Assembly (NCBI GenBank): GCA_030427735.1
Contig: JAUIBP010000012.1
Location: 1-64,000, forward strand
Length of the DNA stretch: 64,000 nucleotides
Source: Bacteroidia bacterium
GTDB lineage: Bacteria; Bacteroidota; Bacteroidia; Flavobacteriales; Flavobacteriaceae
Direction: 5' to 3'
The notes under the pieces were generated by a model, which was given only the letters and a program-made list of their open reading frames with translations, was not told where the DNA came from and searched no databases. A program made the translations under genes and the position numbers. This document shows, piece by piece, positions 15,987 to 24,873 of this stretch (position 1 is its first letter; the number at the start of each line of letters is the position of its first letter).

Positions 15987-18439
15987 AAAAAGTATTAGTT
16001 ATATTCATTTGTTTGTTTAATTGGTGTTATACCGTGTGTGCTCAAGAACACATCTTACGGTATACAGTAGAAGCTAAAAATTGGAATGAAGCTTTACCTA
16101 TTGGAAATGGTAGAATTGGCGGCATGTTGTTTGGAGGTGTCATTGACGATAAAATTCAGTTAAACGAAGAAACCGTTTGGGCAGGGGAACCAGGAAATAA
16201 CATTACCAAAGATTATTACAACGAAGTACAGGACATTAGAAAATTGTTGTTTGATGGAAAATATAAAGAAGCACAGCAAATGGCAATTACTGTTTTTCCT
16301 AAATCAACGCCTAAAGACAATAATTACGGTGTTCCATATCAGACGGTAGGGAATTTAAATTTACATTTTTACAATCACGACAGTGTTACTTCTTATCAAA
16401 GAAATTTAAATATTGAAAATGCTATTGGTGAAGTTAGCTACAAAGTAAACGATGTTACTTACAAAAGAGAGTATTTTGTATCGTATCCAGATCAAGTCAT
16501 GGTTGTTCGTTTAACGGCAAGTAAACCAAATAGTTTAAACTTTGATGTAGGGTTGGATAGTCCTCAGTTAAATCATGGTATTGCAGCCAAAAACGGAAAA
16601 TTAAAATTAATTGGTACAGCTGGAAATCATGAAAATAAAAAAGGAAAAATAACATTTACAACTTTGGTTGTTCCTAAAATAACGGATGGAGAACTACAAG
16701 AAGAAAACAATAAGTTGCAAGTAAAAAATGCGACAGAGGCCGTTTTACTGTTAAGCATAGGGACTAATTTTAAAAATTATAAAGACTTAAGTCAAAATGC
16801 CGATGAGATAGCTGCTAAGTTCATCAATAAAAAAATTCAAAAAAGTTATAGTGATTTAAAAAATACTCATGTTCAAGATTATCAATCGCTATTTAAACGA
16901 GTGCAATTGAGTTTAGGGGATGCAGCTAAAAATAGTGATACGCCTACCGATGAAAGATTGAAAAATTTTGCAACAAGTGGAGATTTATCTCTTGTTTCCT
17001 TGTATTTTCAGTTTGGAAGGTATTTGTTGATTTCAAGTTCTAGACCTGGAGGGCAACCAGCAAATTTACAAGGAATTTGGAATCATCAATTGGCTCCGCC
17101 TTGGGATAGCAAGTACACGGTAAACATCAATACCGAAATGAATTATTGGCCTGCAGAAGTCACTAATTTATCGGAACTGCATCAGCCACTTTTTAAAATG
17201 TTAGAAGAACTGTCGGTAACAGGACAAGAAAGTGCTCAAAAAATGTATCATGCCAACGGATGGAACATGCATCACAATACAGATATTTGGAGAATTTCTG
17301 GAATGGTAGATGGTGGTTTTTACGGGTTTTGGCCTATGGGTGGAGCTTGGCTTACCCAACATATTTGGCAACATTATTTGTTTACGGGCGATCAAAAATT
17401 TTTAGAGCAATACTATCCTGTTTTAAAATCAGCAGCAGCATTTTATGTAGATGTGTTGCAAGAAGAACCAGAAAACAAATGGTTGGTTGTTGCTCCATCT
17501 ATGTCCCCAGAAAATAAATACATCAATGGAGTAGGGATAACTTATGGAACTACCATGGACAATCAACTAGTGTTTGATGTGTTTAGCAATCTTGTTCAGG
17601 CTTCAAAAATTTTAAATAAAGATGCTGATTTTGCTGCTACGGTAGCATCGTTAAAAAAACGATTGCCTCCTATGCAAATAGGTCAACACAATCAGTTACA
17701 AGAATGGATCAAAGATTGGGACAATCCAGGCAACAAACACAGACATATTTCGCACTTATACGGATTGCATCCATCATCACAAATATCACCTTTTAAAAAT
17801 CCTGAACTGTTTAACGCAGCTCAGCAAACTTTAGAATATCGAGGAGATAAATCTACGGGTTGGTCTATGGGGTGGAAAGTGAATTTTTGGGCGAGATTGT
17901 TAAACGGAAACAGAGCCTACGACTTAATAAAAACTCAACTTTCATTAGTCCATGATGGTACCGAAGAAGGAGGAACTTATCCCAATTTATTAGATGCACA
18001 TCCACCTTTTCAAATTGATGGAAATTTTGGTTGTACGGCAGGTATTGCCGAAATGTTGTTGCAATCTCATGATGAGGCATTGCATCTTTTGCCAGCCTTG
18101 CCAAGTTCATGGACACAAGGAAATGTTAAAGGATTAAAGGCAAGAGGAGGTTTTGAAGTAGACATTGTTTGGAAGAATAACGAGATTAAAGAAGTTGAAA
18201 TAACATCAAGTTTAGGAGGACTTTGTCGTATAAGAAGTCAAGAAAAACTATTTGATGAAAATGGTTTGGAATTAAAACAGTCTACAGGTAAAAATAAGAA
18301 TGTATTTTATGAAGACATTCCTATTAAACGTCCAATAATATCTGAAAAAGCTGAAAAAAGAACATTGGAGTTGCCTACTTATTTCGTTTACGATCTTGAT
18401 ACCAAAAAAGGAAAAACCTATAAACTTACTTCAAAATAA
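15983..18439 (+). CDS. GH95 alpha-L-fucosidase / alpha-L-galactosidase
   Basis: 818 residues with signal peptide (to about residue 20). The N-terminal beta-sandwich starts with the GH95 signature NEALPIGNGRIGGMLFG; the (alpha/alpha)6 barrel contains NINTEMNYWPAEVTNL, the acid Glu region SPENKY and the HPPFQIDGNFG segment with the catalytic Asp. Known activities are inverting alpha-1,2-fucosidase or alpha-L-galactosidase; in pectin, terminal L-Fuc or L-Gal occur on side chains of rhamnogalacturonan II or xyloglucan. Its codon flavour differs from its neighbours (TTTGAT used, TTCGAT not seen), hinting at separate acquisition. It overlaps GH28 by 4 bases and precedes CE12 by 9. Confidence 0.92.
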   Translation: MKKVLVIFICLFNWCYTVCAQEHILRYTVEAKNWNEALPIGNGRIGGMLFGGVIDDKIQLNEETVWAGEPGNNITKDYYNEVQDIRKLLFDGKYKEAQQMAITVFPKSTPKDNNYGVPYQTVGNLNLHFYNHDSVTSYQRNLNIENAIGEVSYKVNDVTYKREYFVSYPDQVMVVRLTASKPNSLNFDVGLDSPQLNHGIAAKNGKLKLIGTAGNHENKKGKITFTTLVVPKITDGELQEENNKLQVKNATEAVLLLSIGTNFKNYKDLSQNADEIAAKFINKKIQKSYSDLKNTHVQDYQSLFKRVQLSLGDAAKNSDTPTDERLKNFATSGDLSLVSLYFQFGRYLLISSSRPGGQPANLQGIWNHQLAPPWDSKYTVNINTEMNYWPAEVTNLSELHQPLFKMLEELSVTGQESAQKMYHANGWNMHHNTDIWRISGMVDGGFYGFWPMGGAWLTQHIWQHYLFTGDQKFLEQYYPVLKSAAAFYVDVLQEEPENKWLVVAPSMSPENKYINGVGITYGTTMDNQLVFDVFSNLVQASKILNKDADFAATVASLKKRLPPMQIGQHNQLQEWIKDWDNPGNKHRHISHLYGLHPSSQISPFKNPELFNAAQQTLEYRGDKSTGWSMGWKVNFWARLLNGNRAYDLIKTQLSLVHDGTEEGGTYPNLLDAHPPFQIDGNFGCTAGIAEMLLQSHDEALHLLPALPSSWTQGNVKGLKARGGFEVDIVWKNNEIKEVEITSSLGGLCRIRSQEKLFDENGLELKQSTGKNKNVFYEDIPIKRPIISEKAEKRTLELPTYFVYDLDTKKGKTYKLTSK

Positions 18440-18448
18440 AATAAGAAA

Positions 18449-19279
18449 ATGATAAAAAAAATAATTGCTGCTTGTGTTTTCGTAGCCAGTCTAAACACAT
18501 TTGTTTCTTGTAATGTTGATGAAAAAAAAGAAGATAAAAAGGAAGCGCCTACAGTAACTAAAATTTATTTAATAGGAGACTCTACAATGGCAGATTATTC
18601 GGGCGATTACGACCCTGGAAAAGATTATATGAAAACCCGATATCCTGTTATGGGCTGGGGTCAGGTTTTTCAGCCCTTTTTCGTGTCGGATAGTTTAAAA
18701 CAGCTTAAAAATATAGTTCCTACAGATAGTGTTTTTGTTTCCGATCGGGCTAGAGGCGGACGCAGTACTAGAACATTTTTTCAAGAAGGCCGTTGGCGTT
18801 CGGTTTACGATAGCCTTAATAAAAAAGATATTGTAATTATGCAATTTGGGCATAATGATGCTGCCGAAAATAAGCATGAACGTTATGTAAATGTTGAGGG
18901 ATATAAAGAGTTTTTAAGGTTGTTTGTGTCTCAAACTAGAGAAAAAGGAGCAATCCCAATTATTTTAACGCCAGTTGCTAGAAACTACCCTTGGGAAGAG
19001 GGCGTTTTAAATGATGTACATGGTGCTTATGATGGTGCTCCAAAAGAAGTTGCTAAAGAGTTAAATGTATATTTAATAGATTTAAACTTAAAGTCTAGAG
19101 AATATTTTACATCCAAAGGGAAAGACTACGTTACTCAAAATTATTTTATGAATTTGCCTGCAGGTAAATACGAGGCCTATCCAGATGGTCAAAGTGATAA
19201 TACACATTTTCAGCCAGCAGGTGCTCAGGCCGTAGCACAACTTGTTTTTGATGGGATGAAAACGCTTCAAAAAGAGTAA
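18449..19279 (+). CDS. CE12 rhamnogalacturonan/pectin acetylesterase, lipoprotein
   Basis: 276 residues. Lipoprotein signal with Cys21. SGNH-hydrolase motifs: block I GDSTMADY with nucleophile Ser45, the Gly block (RGGRSTR), block III FGHNDA and block V DNTHFQPAGA with catalytic Asp and His. These match the CE12 rhamnogalacturonan acetylesterases (YesT/RhgT type) that remove O-acetyl groups from galacturonic acid. An Lys/Glu-rich linker (25-33) separates it from the membrane. It lies 2 bases before the GH3 gene in the operon. Confidence 0.9.
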   Translation: MIKKIIAACVFVASLNTFVSCNVDEKKEDKKEAPTVTKIYLIGDSTMADYSGDYDPGKDYMKTRYPVMGWGQVFQPFFVSDSLKQLKNIVPTDSVFVSDRARGGRSTRTFFQEGRWRSVYDSLNKKDIVIMQFGHNDAAENKHERYVNVEGYKEFLRLFVSQTREKGAIPIILTPVARNYPWEEGVLNDVHGAYDGAPKEVAKELNVYLIDLNLKSREYFTSKGKDYVTQNYFMNLPAGKYEAYPDGQSDNTHFQPAGAQAVAQLVFDGMKTLQKE

Positions 19280-19281
19280 GT

Positions 19282-21897
19282 ATGCGCAGACCAACAACAA
19301 TCCTGTTATTTTTACTGATGTCTGTTCAAGTTTGGGCACAGTTTCAATATCCGTTTCAAAATCCGAATTTAAACCGCGAAGACAGGCTTAACGATTTAAT
19401 TTCTAGAATGACAGTGCAGGAAAAAATCAGTCAGTTAATGTCCGATGCTCCAGCGATAGAACGTTTAGGAATTCCTAAATACGATTGGTGGAACGAAAGT
19501 TTGCACGGTGTGGCCAGAGCAGGATATGCAACGGTTTTTCCTCAATCTATCACTATAGCAGGGTCGTGGAATACAGATTTAATTTACAATGTGGCTTCGG
19601 TCATTTCGGATGAAGCCAGAGCAAAACATCATGAGTATTTAAGAAAAGGTCAGCACGATATTTATCAAGGTTTAACCATGTGGTCGCCAAATATCAATAT
19701 TTTTAGAGATCCCAGATGGGGCAGAGGCCACGAAACTTATGGGGAAGATCCGTACCTAACAGGGCAATTGGGACTGCAATTTGTAAAAGGACTCCAAGGT
19801 AACGACACGACGTATTTAAAAGTGGTTGCTACGGCCAAACATTTTGCAGTGCATTCTGGCCCGGAGCCTTTACGGCACGAATTTGATGTGAATCCGAGCG
19901 AACGGGATTTGTGGGAAACCTACTTGCCAGCATTTAGAACATTAGTAAAAGACGGGCAAGTGCAGTCGGTTATGACAGCTTATAACAGATTTAGAGGGCA
20001 GGCTGCGAGTGCTAGCGATTATTTGTTCGATGTACTTCGAAACCAATGGAAATTCGATGGGTATGTGGTGTCCGATTGCGGTGCAATAAAAGATATATGG
20101 GCGCATCATAAACTGACAAGTAACGAAGCAACGGCATCGGCTTTGGCTTTAACCGAGGGCTGCGATTTAAATTGCGGGAGCACTTACGAATTTTTAAATC
20201 AAGCCTTACAAGAAAACATTATTACAGAAAAAGATATAGATATAGCTTTAAAACGTGTGTTTAGAGCGCGTTTTCAATTAGGCATGTTCGATCCAGTAGA
20301 CCTTGTGCCTTATGCACAAATCCCTTTTTCGGTAAACAACAACAATGCGCATGCGGCTTTGGCCAGAAAAGCAGCACAGGAGAGTATTATTCTGCTTAAA
20401 AACGAAAAGGAGATGTTGCCACTTTCCAAGTCTATTAAATCGGTGGCAGTTATAGGGCCAAACGCGAATAATATACAATCTTTATTGGGTAATTATAGTG
20501 GAGAACCTAGCCATCCTGTTACAGTTTTTCAAGGATTAAAAAATAAGTTAGATCCAGAAGTTCAGGTTACTTATCAAGAAGGAAGTGCTTTGGCTAAAGG
20601 CCTGCCAACCATGCAGGTTGTGCCTTCGGTTTATTTTGAAACAGAAGCGGGCAAACAAGGGTTAACGGCAGCATATTATAACAATACCAATTGGGAAGGC
20701 GAGCCTCTATTGATTAGGACCGATGACAATATTAATTTTAATTGGGATGTTAATACGCCAGATCCACGATTAAAAATGGGCGAGTACAGTGTCGCTTGGT
20801 CAGGATTTATAAAAGTTCCAAAAACGGGTGTTTATGCGTTTAGCGATTGGGCAAAACCGTTTATGGAGTATGCAATTGCTTCGGAAATTGAAGGCGGTGG
20901 CAAAAATAAACATCACCCGAGATTACGAGCAAAAGAATTGTATTTGGAGCAAGCTAAACGTTATAAAATAGAGGTGAAATACAGCAATCTTTATGGTAAT
21001 GCTATCGCTAATTTTTGTTGGAGTACCCCCGAAGAAAATCAGTTGGAGAAAGCTGTTCAGTTAGCAAAAACTTCCGATGTAACCGTATTGGTTTTAGGGC
21101 TTAACGAACGTTTGGAAGGCGAAGAAATGAGCGTGAACGTTGAAGGTTTTTCTAGAGGCGACCGAACAAGTTTAGACCTGCCAAAAGCTCAGCAAGATTT
21201 AATGAAAGCCATAGTTGCTACAGGAAAGCCCGTGGTGCTTGTTTTATTAAATGGTAGCGCTTTGTCTATTAATTGGGCAAACGAAAATATTCCGGCCATT
21301 ATCTCTGCTGGTTATCCAGGTCAAGAAGGAGGTAATGCCATTGCAGATGTCTTGTTTGGCGATTATAATCCTGCGGGTAGATTACCAGTAACTTATTATA
21401 GATCGGTAGACCAGTTACCTGATTTTGACGACTACAATATGGCAAACAGAACCTATAGGTATTTTAAAGACGAGCCGTTATACGCATTCGGACATGGTTT
21501 AAGTTATACGCGTTTTAAGTATCATAATTTGGTAATGCCAGAAAAAGTGAGCATGAATATGCCAATTTCGGTATCTGTAGACGTTACTAATAGTGGTGAT
21601 TATGATGGAGATGAGGTGGTTCAGTTGTATTTAAAAGATGAACGAGCAACTACACCTAGGCCTATTGTTCAGTTAGAAGGCTTTCGGAGAATTCACCTTA
21701 AAAAAGGAGAAACAAAAACGGTTGCCTTTACCATTCAGCCAGAACAATTAGCAATAATTAATCGTAAAGGAAACCTGGTTATAGAGCCAGGAACGTTTAC
21801 TGTTTATGTTGGAGGGCAGAAGCCTAACATGAAAGACAATAAAAATCTTTTTAATACTGTTCAGGTAACAGGAAAAGTATTTCAAATAGAAAAATAA
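19282..21897 (+). CDS. GH3 beta-xylosidase/beta-glucosidase with inserted PA14 domain
   Basis: 871 residues with signal peptide ending near WAQ at about residue 19. The N-terminal barrel has KHFAVHSGPE and the nucleophile Asp in YVVSDCGAI. Between the two halves of the second domain lies a PA14 domain (about 455-570, starting KQGLTAAYYNNTNWEG), as in PA14-bearing GH3 enzymes, and the protein ends with a fibronectin III-like domain (about 745-850). The close likeness to plant-wall beta-xylosidases (ARAGYATVFPQSI, DPRWGRGHETYGEDPYL) suggests release of xylose, for example from xylogalacturonan; a beta-glucosidase activity is not excluded. Periplasmic. Confidence 0.92.
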   Translation: MRRPTTILLFLLMSVQVWAQFQYPFQNPNLNREDRLNDLISRMTVQEKISQLMSDAPAIERLGIPKYDWWNESLHGVARAGYATVFPQSITIAGSWNTDLIYNVASVISDEARAKHHEYLRKGQHDIYQGLTMWSPNINIFRDPRWGRGHETYGEDPYLTGQLGLQFVKGLQGNDTTYLKVVATAKHFAVHSGPEPLRHEFDVNPSERDLWETYLPAFRTLVKDGQVQSVMTAYNRFRGQAASASDYLFDVLRNQWKFDGYVVSDCGAIKDIWAHHKLTSNEATASALALTEGCDLNCGSTYEFLNQALQENIITEKDIDIALKRVFRARFQLGMFDPVDLVPYAQIPFSVNNNNAHAALARKAAQESIILLKNEKEMLPLSKSIKSVAVIGPNANNIQSLLGNYSGEPSHPVTVFQGLKNKLDPEVQVTYQEGSALAKGLPTMQVVPSVYFETEAGKQGLTAAYYNNTNWEGEPLLIRTDDNINFNWDVNTPDPRLKMGEYSVAWSGFIKVPKTGVYAFSDWAKPFMEYAIASEIEGGGKNKHHPRLRAKELYLEQAKRYKIEVKYSNLYGNAIANFCWSTPEENQLEKAVQLAKTSDVTVLVLGLNERLEGEEMSVNVEGFSRGDRTSLDLPKAQQDLMKAIVATGKPVVLVLLNGSALSINWANENIPAIISAGYPGQEGGNAIADVLFGDYNPAGRLPVTYYRSVDQLPDFDDYNMANRTYRYFKDEPLYAFGHGLSYTRFKYHNLVMPEKVSMNMPISVSVDVTNSGDYDGDEVVQLYLKDERATTPRPIVQLEGFRRIHLKKGETKTVAFTIQPEQLAIINRKGNLVIEPGTFTVYVGGQKPNMKDNKNLFNTVQVTGKVFQIEK

Positions 21898-21901
21898 AAG
21901 A

Positions 21902-22864
21902 ATGAAATTAATTAAGAACGTAGTTAAACACTATCTAGTTGTTTTGGGAATGTTGTGTTTTTTCATAGTAGGAAACGCACAGAATCCAGACCATCACTTT
22001 ACAGTAGCAAAAGATGGTTCGGCGCATTTTGCCTCAGTTCAACAAGCAATTATGGCGGTTCCTGATTTTCGAAAATCAGAAACAGTTATTTTTATTAAAA
22101 ATGGGGTGTATAAAGAAAAGTTGATATTACCAACTTCAAAAACCAATGTCACTTTTATAGGCGAAAATGTTAATGATGTTGTTATTACTTACGACGACTA
22201 TGCCAGTAAAAAAAATAGTTTTGGAGAAGAAAAAGGAACAACAGGATCTACTTCGTTTTATGTGTTTGCCGACAACTTTAAAGCGAAGAATATCACATTC
22301 GAAAATTCGTCAGGCCCCGTAGGGCAAGCCGTAGCTGTTCGTGTAGATGGTGATCTGGTATCGTTCGAGAATTGTAAATTCTTAGGTTTTCAAGATACAT
22401 TATATGTGCATGGTAAAGATTCTAGGCAGCATTATAAAGATTGTTATATAGAAGGCACAACCGATTTTATTTTTGGATGGTCTGTTGCGGTATTCGAGAA
22501 TTGCGAAATTTATTCTAAAAAAGGCGGGAGTTATATTACTGCGGCTTCAACCAATCAAGGTGCAAGTTCTGGTTTAACGTTTATTAATTGCAAATTAACG
22601 GGCGATGCTCCCGAAAATAGTGTGTATTTAGGACGGCCGTGGCGCAATTATGCACAAACAGTATTTATAAATTGCGAGATGGGAAAGCATATAAAAGCTG
22701 AAGGCTGGCATAATTGGGGGAAAAAAGAAGCCGAAAAAACTGTTTTTTATGCCGAGTACAATTCTAAAGGCCCTGGAGCTTCTAAGCAACGTGTTAATTG
22801 GTCGCATCAACTCACCGAAGAAGAAGTTATACCGTATCAAGTAAATAAAATTCTAGCAGATTAG
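21902..22864 (+). CDS. CE8 pectin methylesterase
   Basis: 320 residues with signal peptide (to about residue 28). The beta-helix shows the CE8 motifs: GQAVAVRVDGD (Gln), GFQDTLYVH (acid Asp), GTTDFIFG (nucleophile Asp) and YLGRPWR (Arg). It removes methyl esters from homogalacturonan, exposing it to lyase and polygalacturonase. It is closely similar to the C-terminal half of the next gene, pointing to tandem duplication. It is 4 bases after GH3 and 33 before the fusion gene. Confidence 0.93.
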   Translation: MKLIKNVVKHYLVVLGMLCFFIVGNAQNPDHHFTVAKDGSAHFASVQQAIMAVPDFRKSETVIFIKNGVYKEKLILPTSKTNVTFIGENVNDVVITYDDYASKKNSFGEEKGTTGSTSFYVFADNFKAKNITFENSSGPVGQAVAVRVDGDLVSFENCKFLGFQDTLYVHGKDSRQHYKDCYIEGTTDFIFGWSVAVFENCEIYSKKGGSYITAASTNQGASSGLTFINCKLTGDAPENSVYLGRPWRNYAQTVFINCEMGKHIKAEGWHNWGKKEAEKTVFYAEYNSKGPGASKQRVNWSHQLTEEEVIPYQVNKILAD

Positions 22865-22897
22865 TACTTAGAATCTCTAATAAAAAGTCCTTATAGT

Positions 22898-24784
22898 ATG
22901 CAAAACCTTTTTTTAAATAACTATATAAAGCTGGTTGTTACACTGGCCATTATGCTAAGTGTAAGTGTTGGTTTTGCTCAAAATACTAAAGTCGACATCA
23001 GGCCTTACACCATACAAACAACTTACAATAAGTTAAAAAAGTATTACAATTTTATAAGTCCAATCACACAGCAAAAACAAGAGGGGGTATTAACTAAATA
23101 CGATATTGTTTATAAGTCGACTAACACATCCGATTTAAAATTAGATGTGTTTTATCCTTCATGTGAAACTGAAAACAAGTATCCTGGTTTACTTTTAGTG
23201 CATGGCGGAGGTTGGGTTTCTGGAGTTCGTGATAATCTTAGGCCTCTAGCAGAGCGATTAGCAGCACAGGGCTATGTGGCGGTTACTGCATCGTATAGAT
23301 TAGCACCAGAAGCTATTTATCCCGCTGCCATTCTGGATTTAAAAGATGCTTTAAGGTGGATGCGAAGCAATGCAAACGACTTTTGTTTAGACCCAGAACG
23401 GATTGCTACTTTAGGAGCTTCTGCTGGTGCACAATTGGCTATGCAATTAGGAGTAACATCCGATTCGGAAGTTTATAAAGAAAGTGATGCAACTGTTTCA
23501 TCGTCAGTTCAGGCCATCGTAAATATCGATGGTGTGGCGTCCTTTGTGCATCCAGAGGCAGAACAAGGGGCTTTGCTCGATTATTGGTTGGGGGCAACGT
23601 ATGCAGAACAGCCAGAATTATGGGCAGAAGCTTCGCCTTTAGAACACGTTACAGCCACAACACCACCAACTTTATTTGTTAACAGCGCACAGCCTAGGTT
23701 TCATGCCGGAAGAGATAGTTATATTGAAAAGTTAGATGCCTATAGAATTTATAACGAAGTTTATACTTTACCAGATACACCGCATGCCTTTTGGTTGGTG
23801 CATCCTTGGTTTGATACTACCGCTAAGTATATTGTTGATTTTTTAGATAAAACCTTAAAGAAGCCTTTCGAAAAACCTTACAGGATCATTACTGTAGCTA
23901 AAGATGGTAGTGCCGAATTTAAGTCCATTCAAGAAGCTATTTTTAGTGTTAGGGCATTCGGGCCATCAGAAGTTGAGATTCATATTAAAAACGGTGTGTA
24001 TCGCGAGAAGATAATTGTACCTTCTTATATACACCAATTAACATTAATTGGCGAAAGTCAGGCAGAAACCATAATTACTTACGACGATTATGCCGGCAAG
24101 CGCGATGCGATTTCAGGGGCTAAATTGGGAACGTTCAATTCCTATACGATGTTAGTATTAGGAGGAAATATTCGTATAGAAAATTTAACGATACAAAACT
24201 CGTCATGTAATGAAGGGCAGGCCGTTGCGTTACATGTTGAAGGCGATCGGTTTGTAGCTAAACAATGCCGTATTTTAGGTTGTCAAGATACGCTTTACAC
24301 TGCTACAGACGGAGGTAGGCAGTATTATTACGATTGTTTTATAGAGGGAACAACCGATTTTATTTTTGGTCAAGCCACTGTTGTGTTCGATCATTGTGTT
24401 ATAAATAGTATCTCAGATTCCTATATAACAGCGGCAGCCACACCGAGACATCAAGATTTTGGGTTTGTATTTTTTAATTGTAAACTCACGGCTAAATCTG
24501 GGGTAGAGAAAGTGTATTTAGGCCGGCCTTGGCGGCCGTATGCCAAAACCATTTTTATAAATTCAGAAATGTGGGCACATATTTTGCCTCAAGGGTGGCA
24601 TGCTTGGCCTGGCGACCAAATGTTTCCGCATAAAGAACAAACAGTATGTTATGGCGAGTATAATAGTTTTGGTTTAGGAGCTGCCCCTAAAGCAAGAGTA
24701 TCTTGGTCCAAGCAGTTGAGCGACTACGAATTAAAGCATTACACATTTAAAGCGATTTTTAGAGATTGGTTGCCTGAATTTTAA
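22898..24784 (+). CDS. Bifunctional alpha/beta-hydrolase esterase fused to CE8 pectin methylesterase
   Basis: 628 residues with a signal peptide (to about 28). The first half (about 65-325) is an HSL/CE10-like alpha/beta hydrolase: oxyanion motif HGGGW (102-106), nucleophile Ser175 in GASAG and a late His in DTPHAFW. The second half (about 330-620) is a full CE8 domain with GQAVALHVEGD, GCQDTLYTA, GTTDFIFG and YLGRPWRPY. One protein thus probably removes both acyl and methyl esters from pectin. The CE8 half resembles the preceding gene closely. Last gene of the first operon, 89 bases before the HTCS. Confidence 0.92.
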   Translation: MQNLFLNNYIKLVVTLAIMLSVSVGFAQNTKVDIRPYTIQTTYNKLKKYYNFISPITQQKQEGVLTKYDIVYKSTNTSDLKLDVFYPSCETENKYPGLLLVHGGGWVSGVRDNLRPLAERLAAQGYVAVTASYRLAPEAIYPAAILDLKDALRWMRSNANDFCLDPERIATLGASAGAQLAMQLGVTSDSEVYKESDATVSSSVQAIVNIDGVASFVHPEAEQGALLDYWLGATYAEQPELWAEASPLEHVTATTPPTLFVNSAQPRFHAGRDSYIEKLDAYRIYNEVYTLPDTPHAFWLVHPWFDTTAKYIVDFLDKTLKKPFEKPYRIITVAKDGSAEFKSIQEAIFSVRAFGPSEVEIHIKNGVYREKIIVPSYIHQLTLIGESQAETIITYDDYAGKRDAISGAKLGTFNSYTMLVLGGNIRIENLTIQNSSCNEGQAVALHVEGDRFVAKQCRILGCQDTLYTATDGGRQYYYDCFIEGTTDFIFGQATVVFDHCVINSISDSYITAAATPRHQDFGFVFFNCKLTAKSGVEKVYLGRPWRPYAKTIFINSEMWAHILPQGWHAWPGDQMFPHKEQTVCYGEYNSFGLGAAPKARVSWSKQLSDYELKHYTFKAIFRDWLPEF

Positions 24785-24873
24785 TTTTTTGTTAATTAAA
24801 ACTTAAAATAAAAAGTGTGTTTAATACACTAATTTGTTAAATTGGCAAAATATTACATATTATTTTGTTTAAG

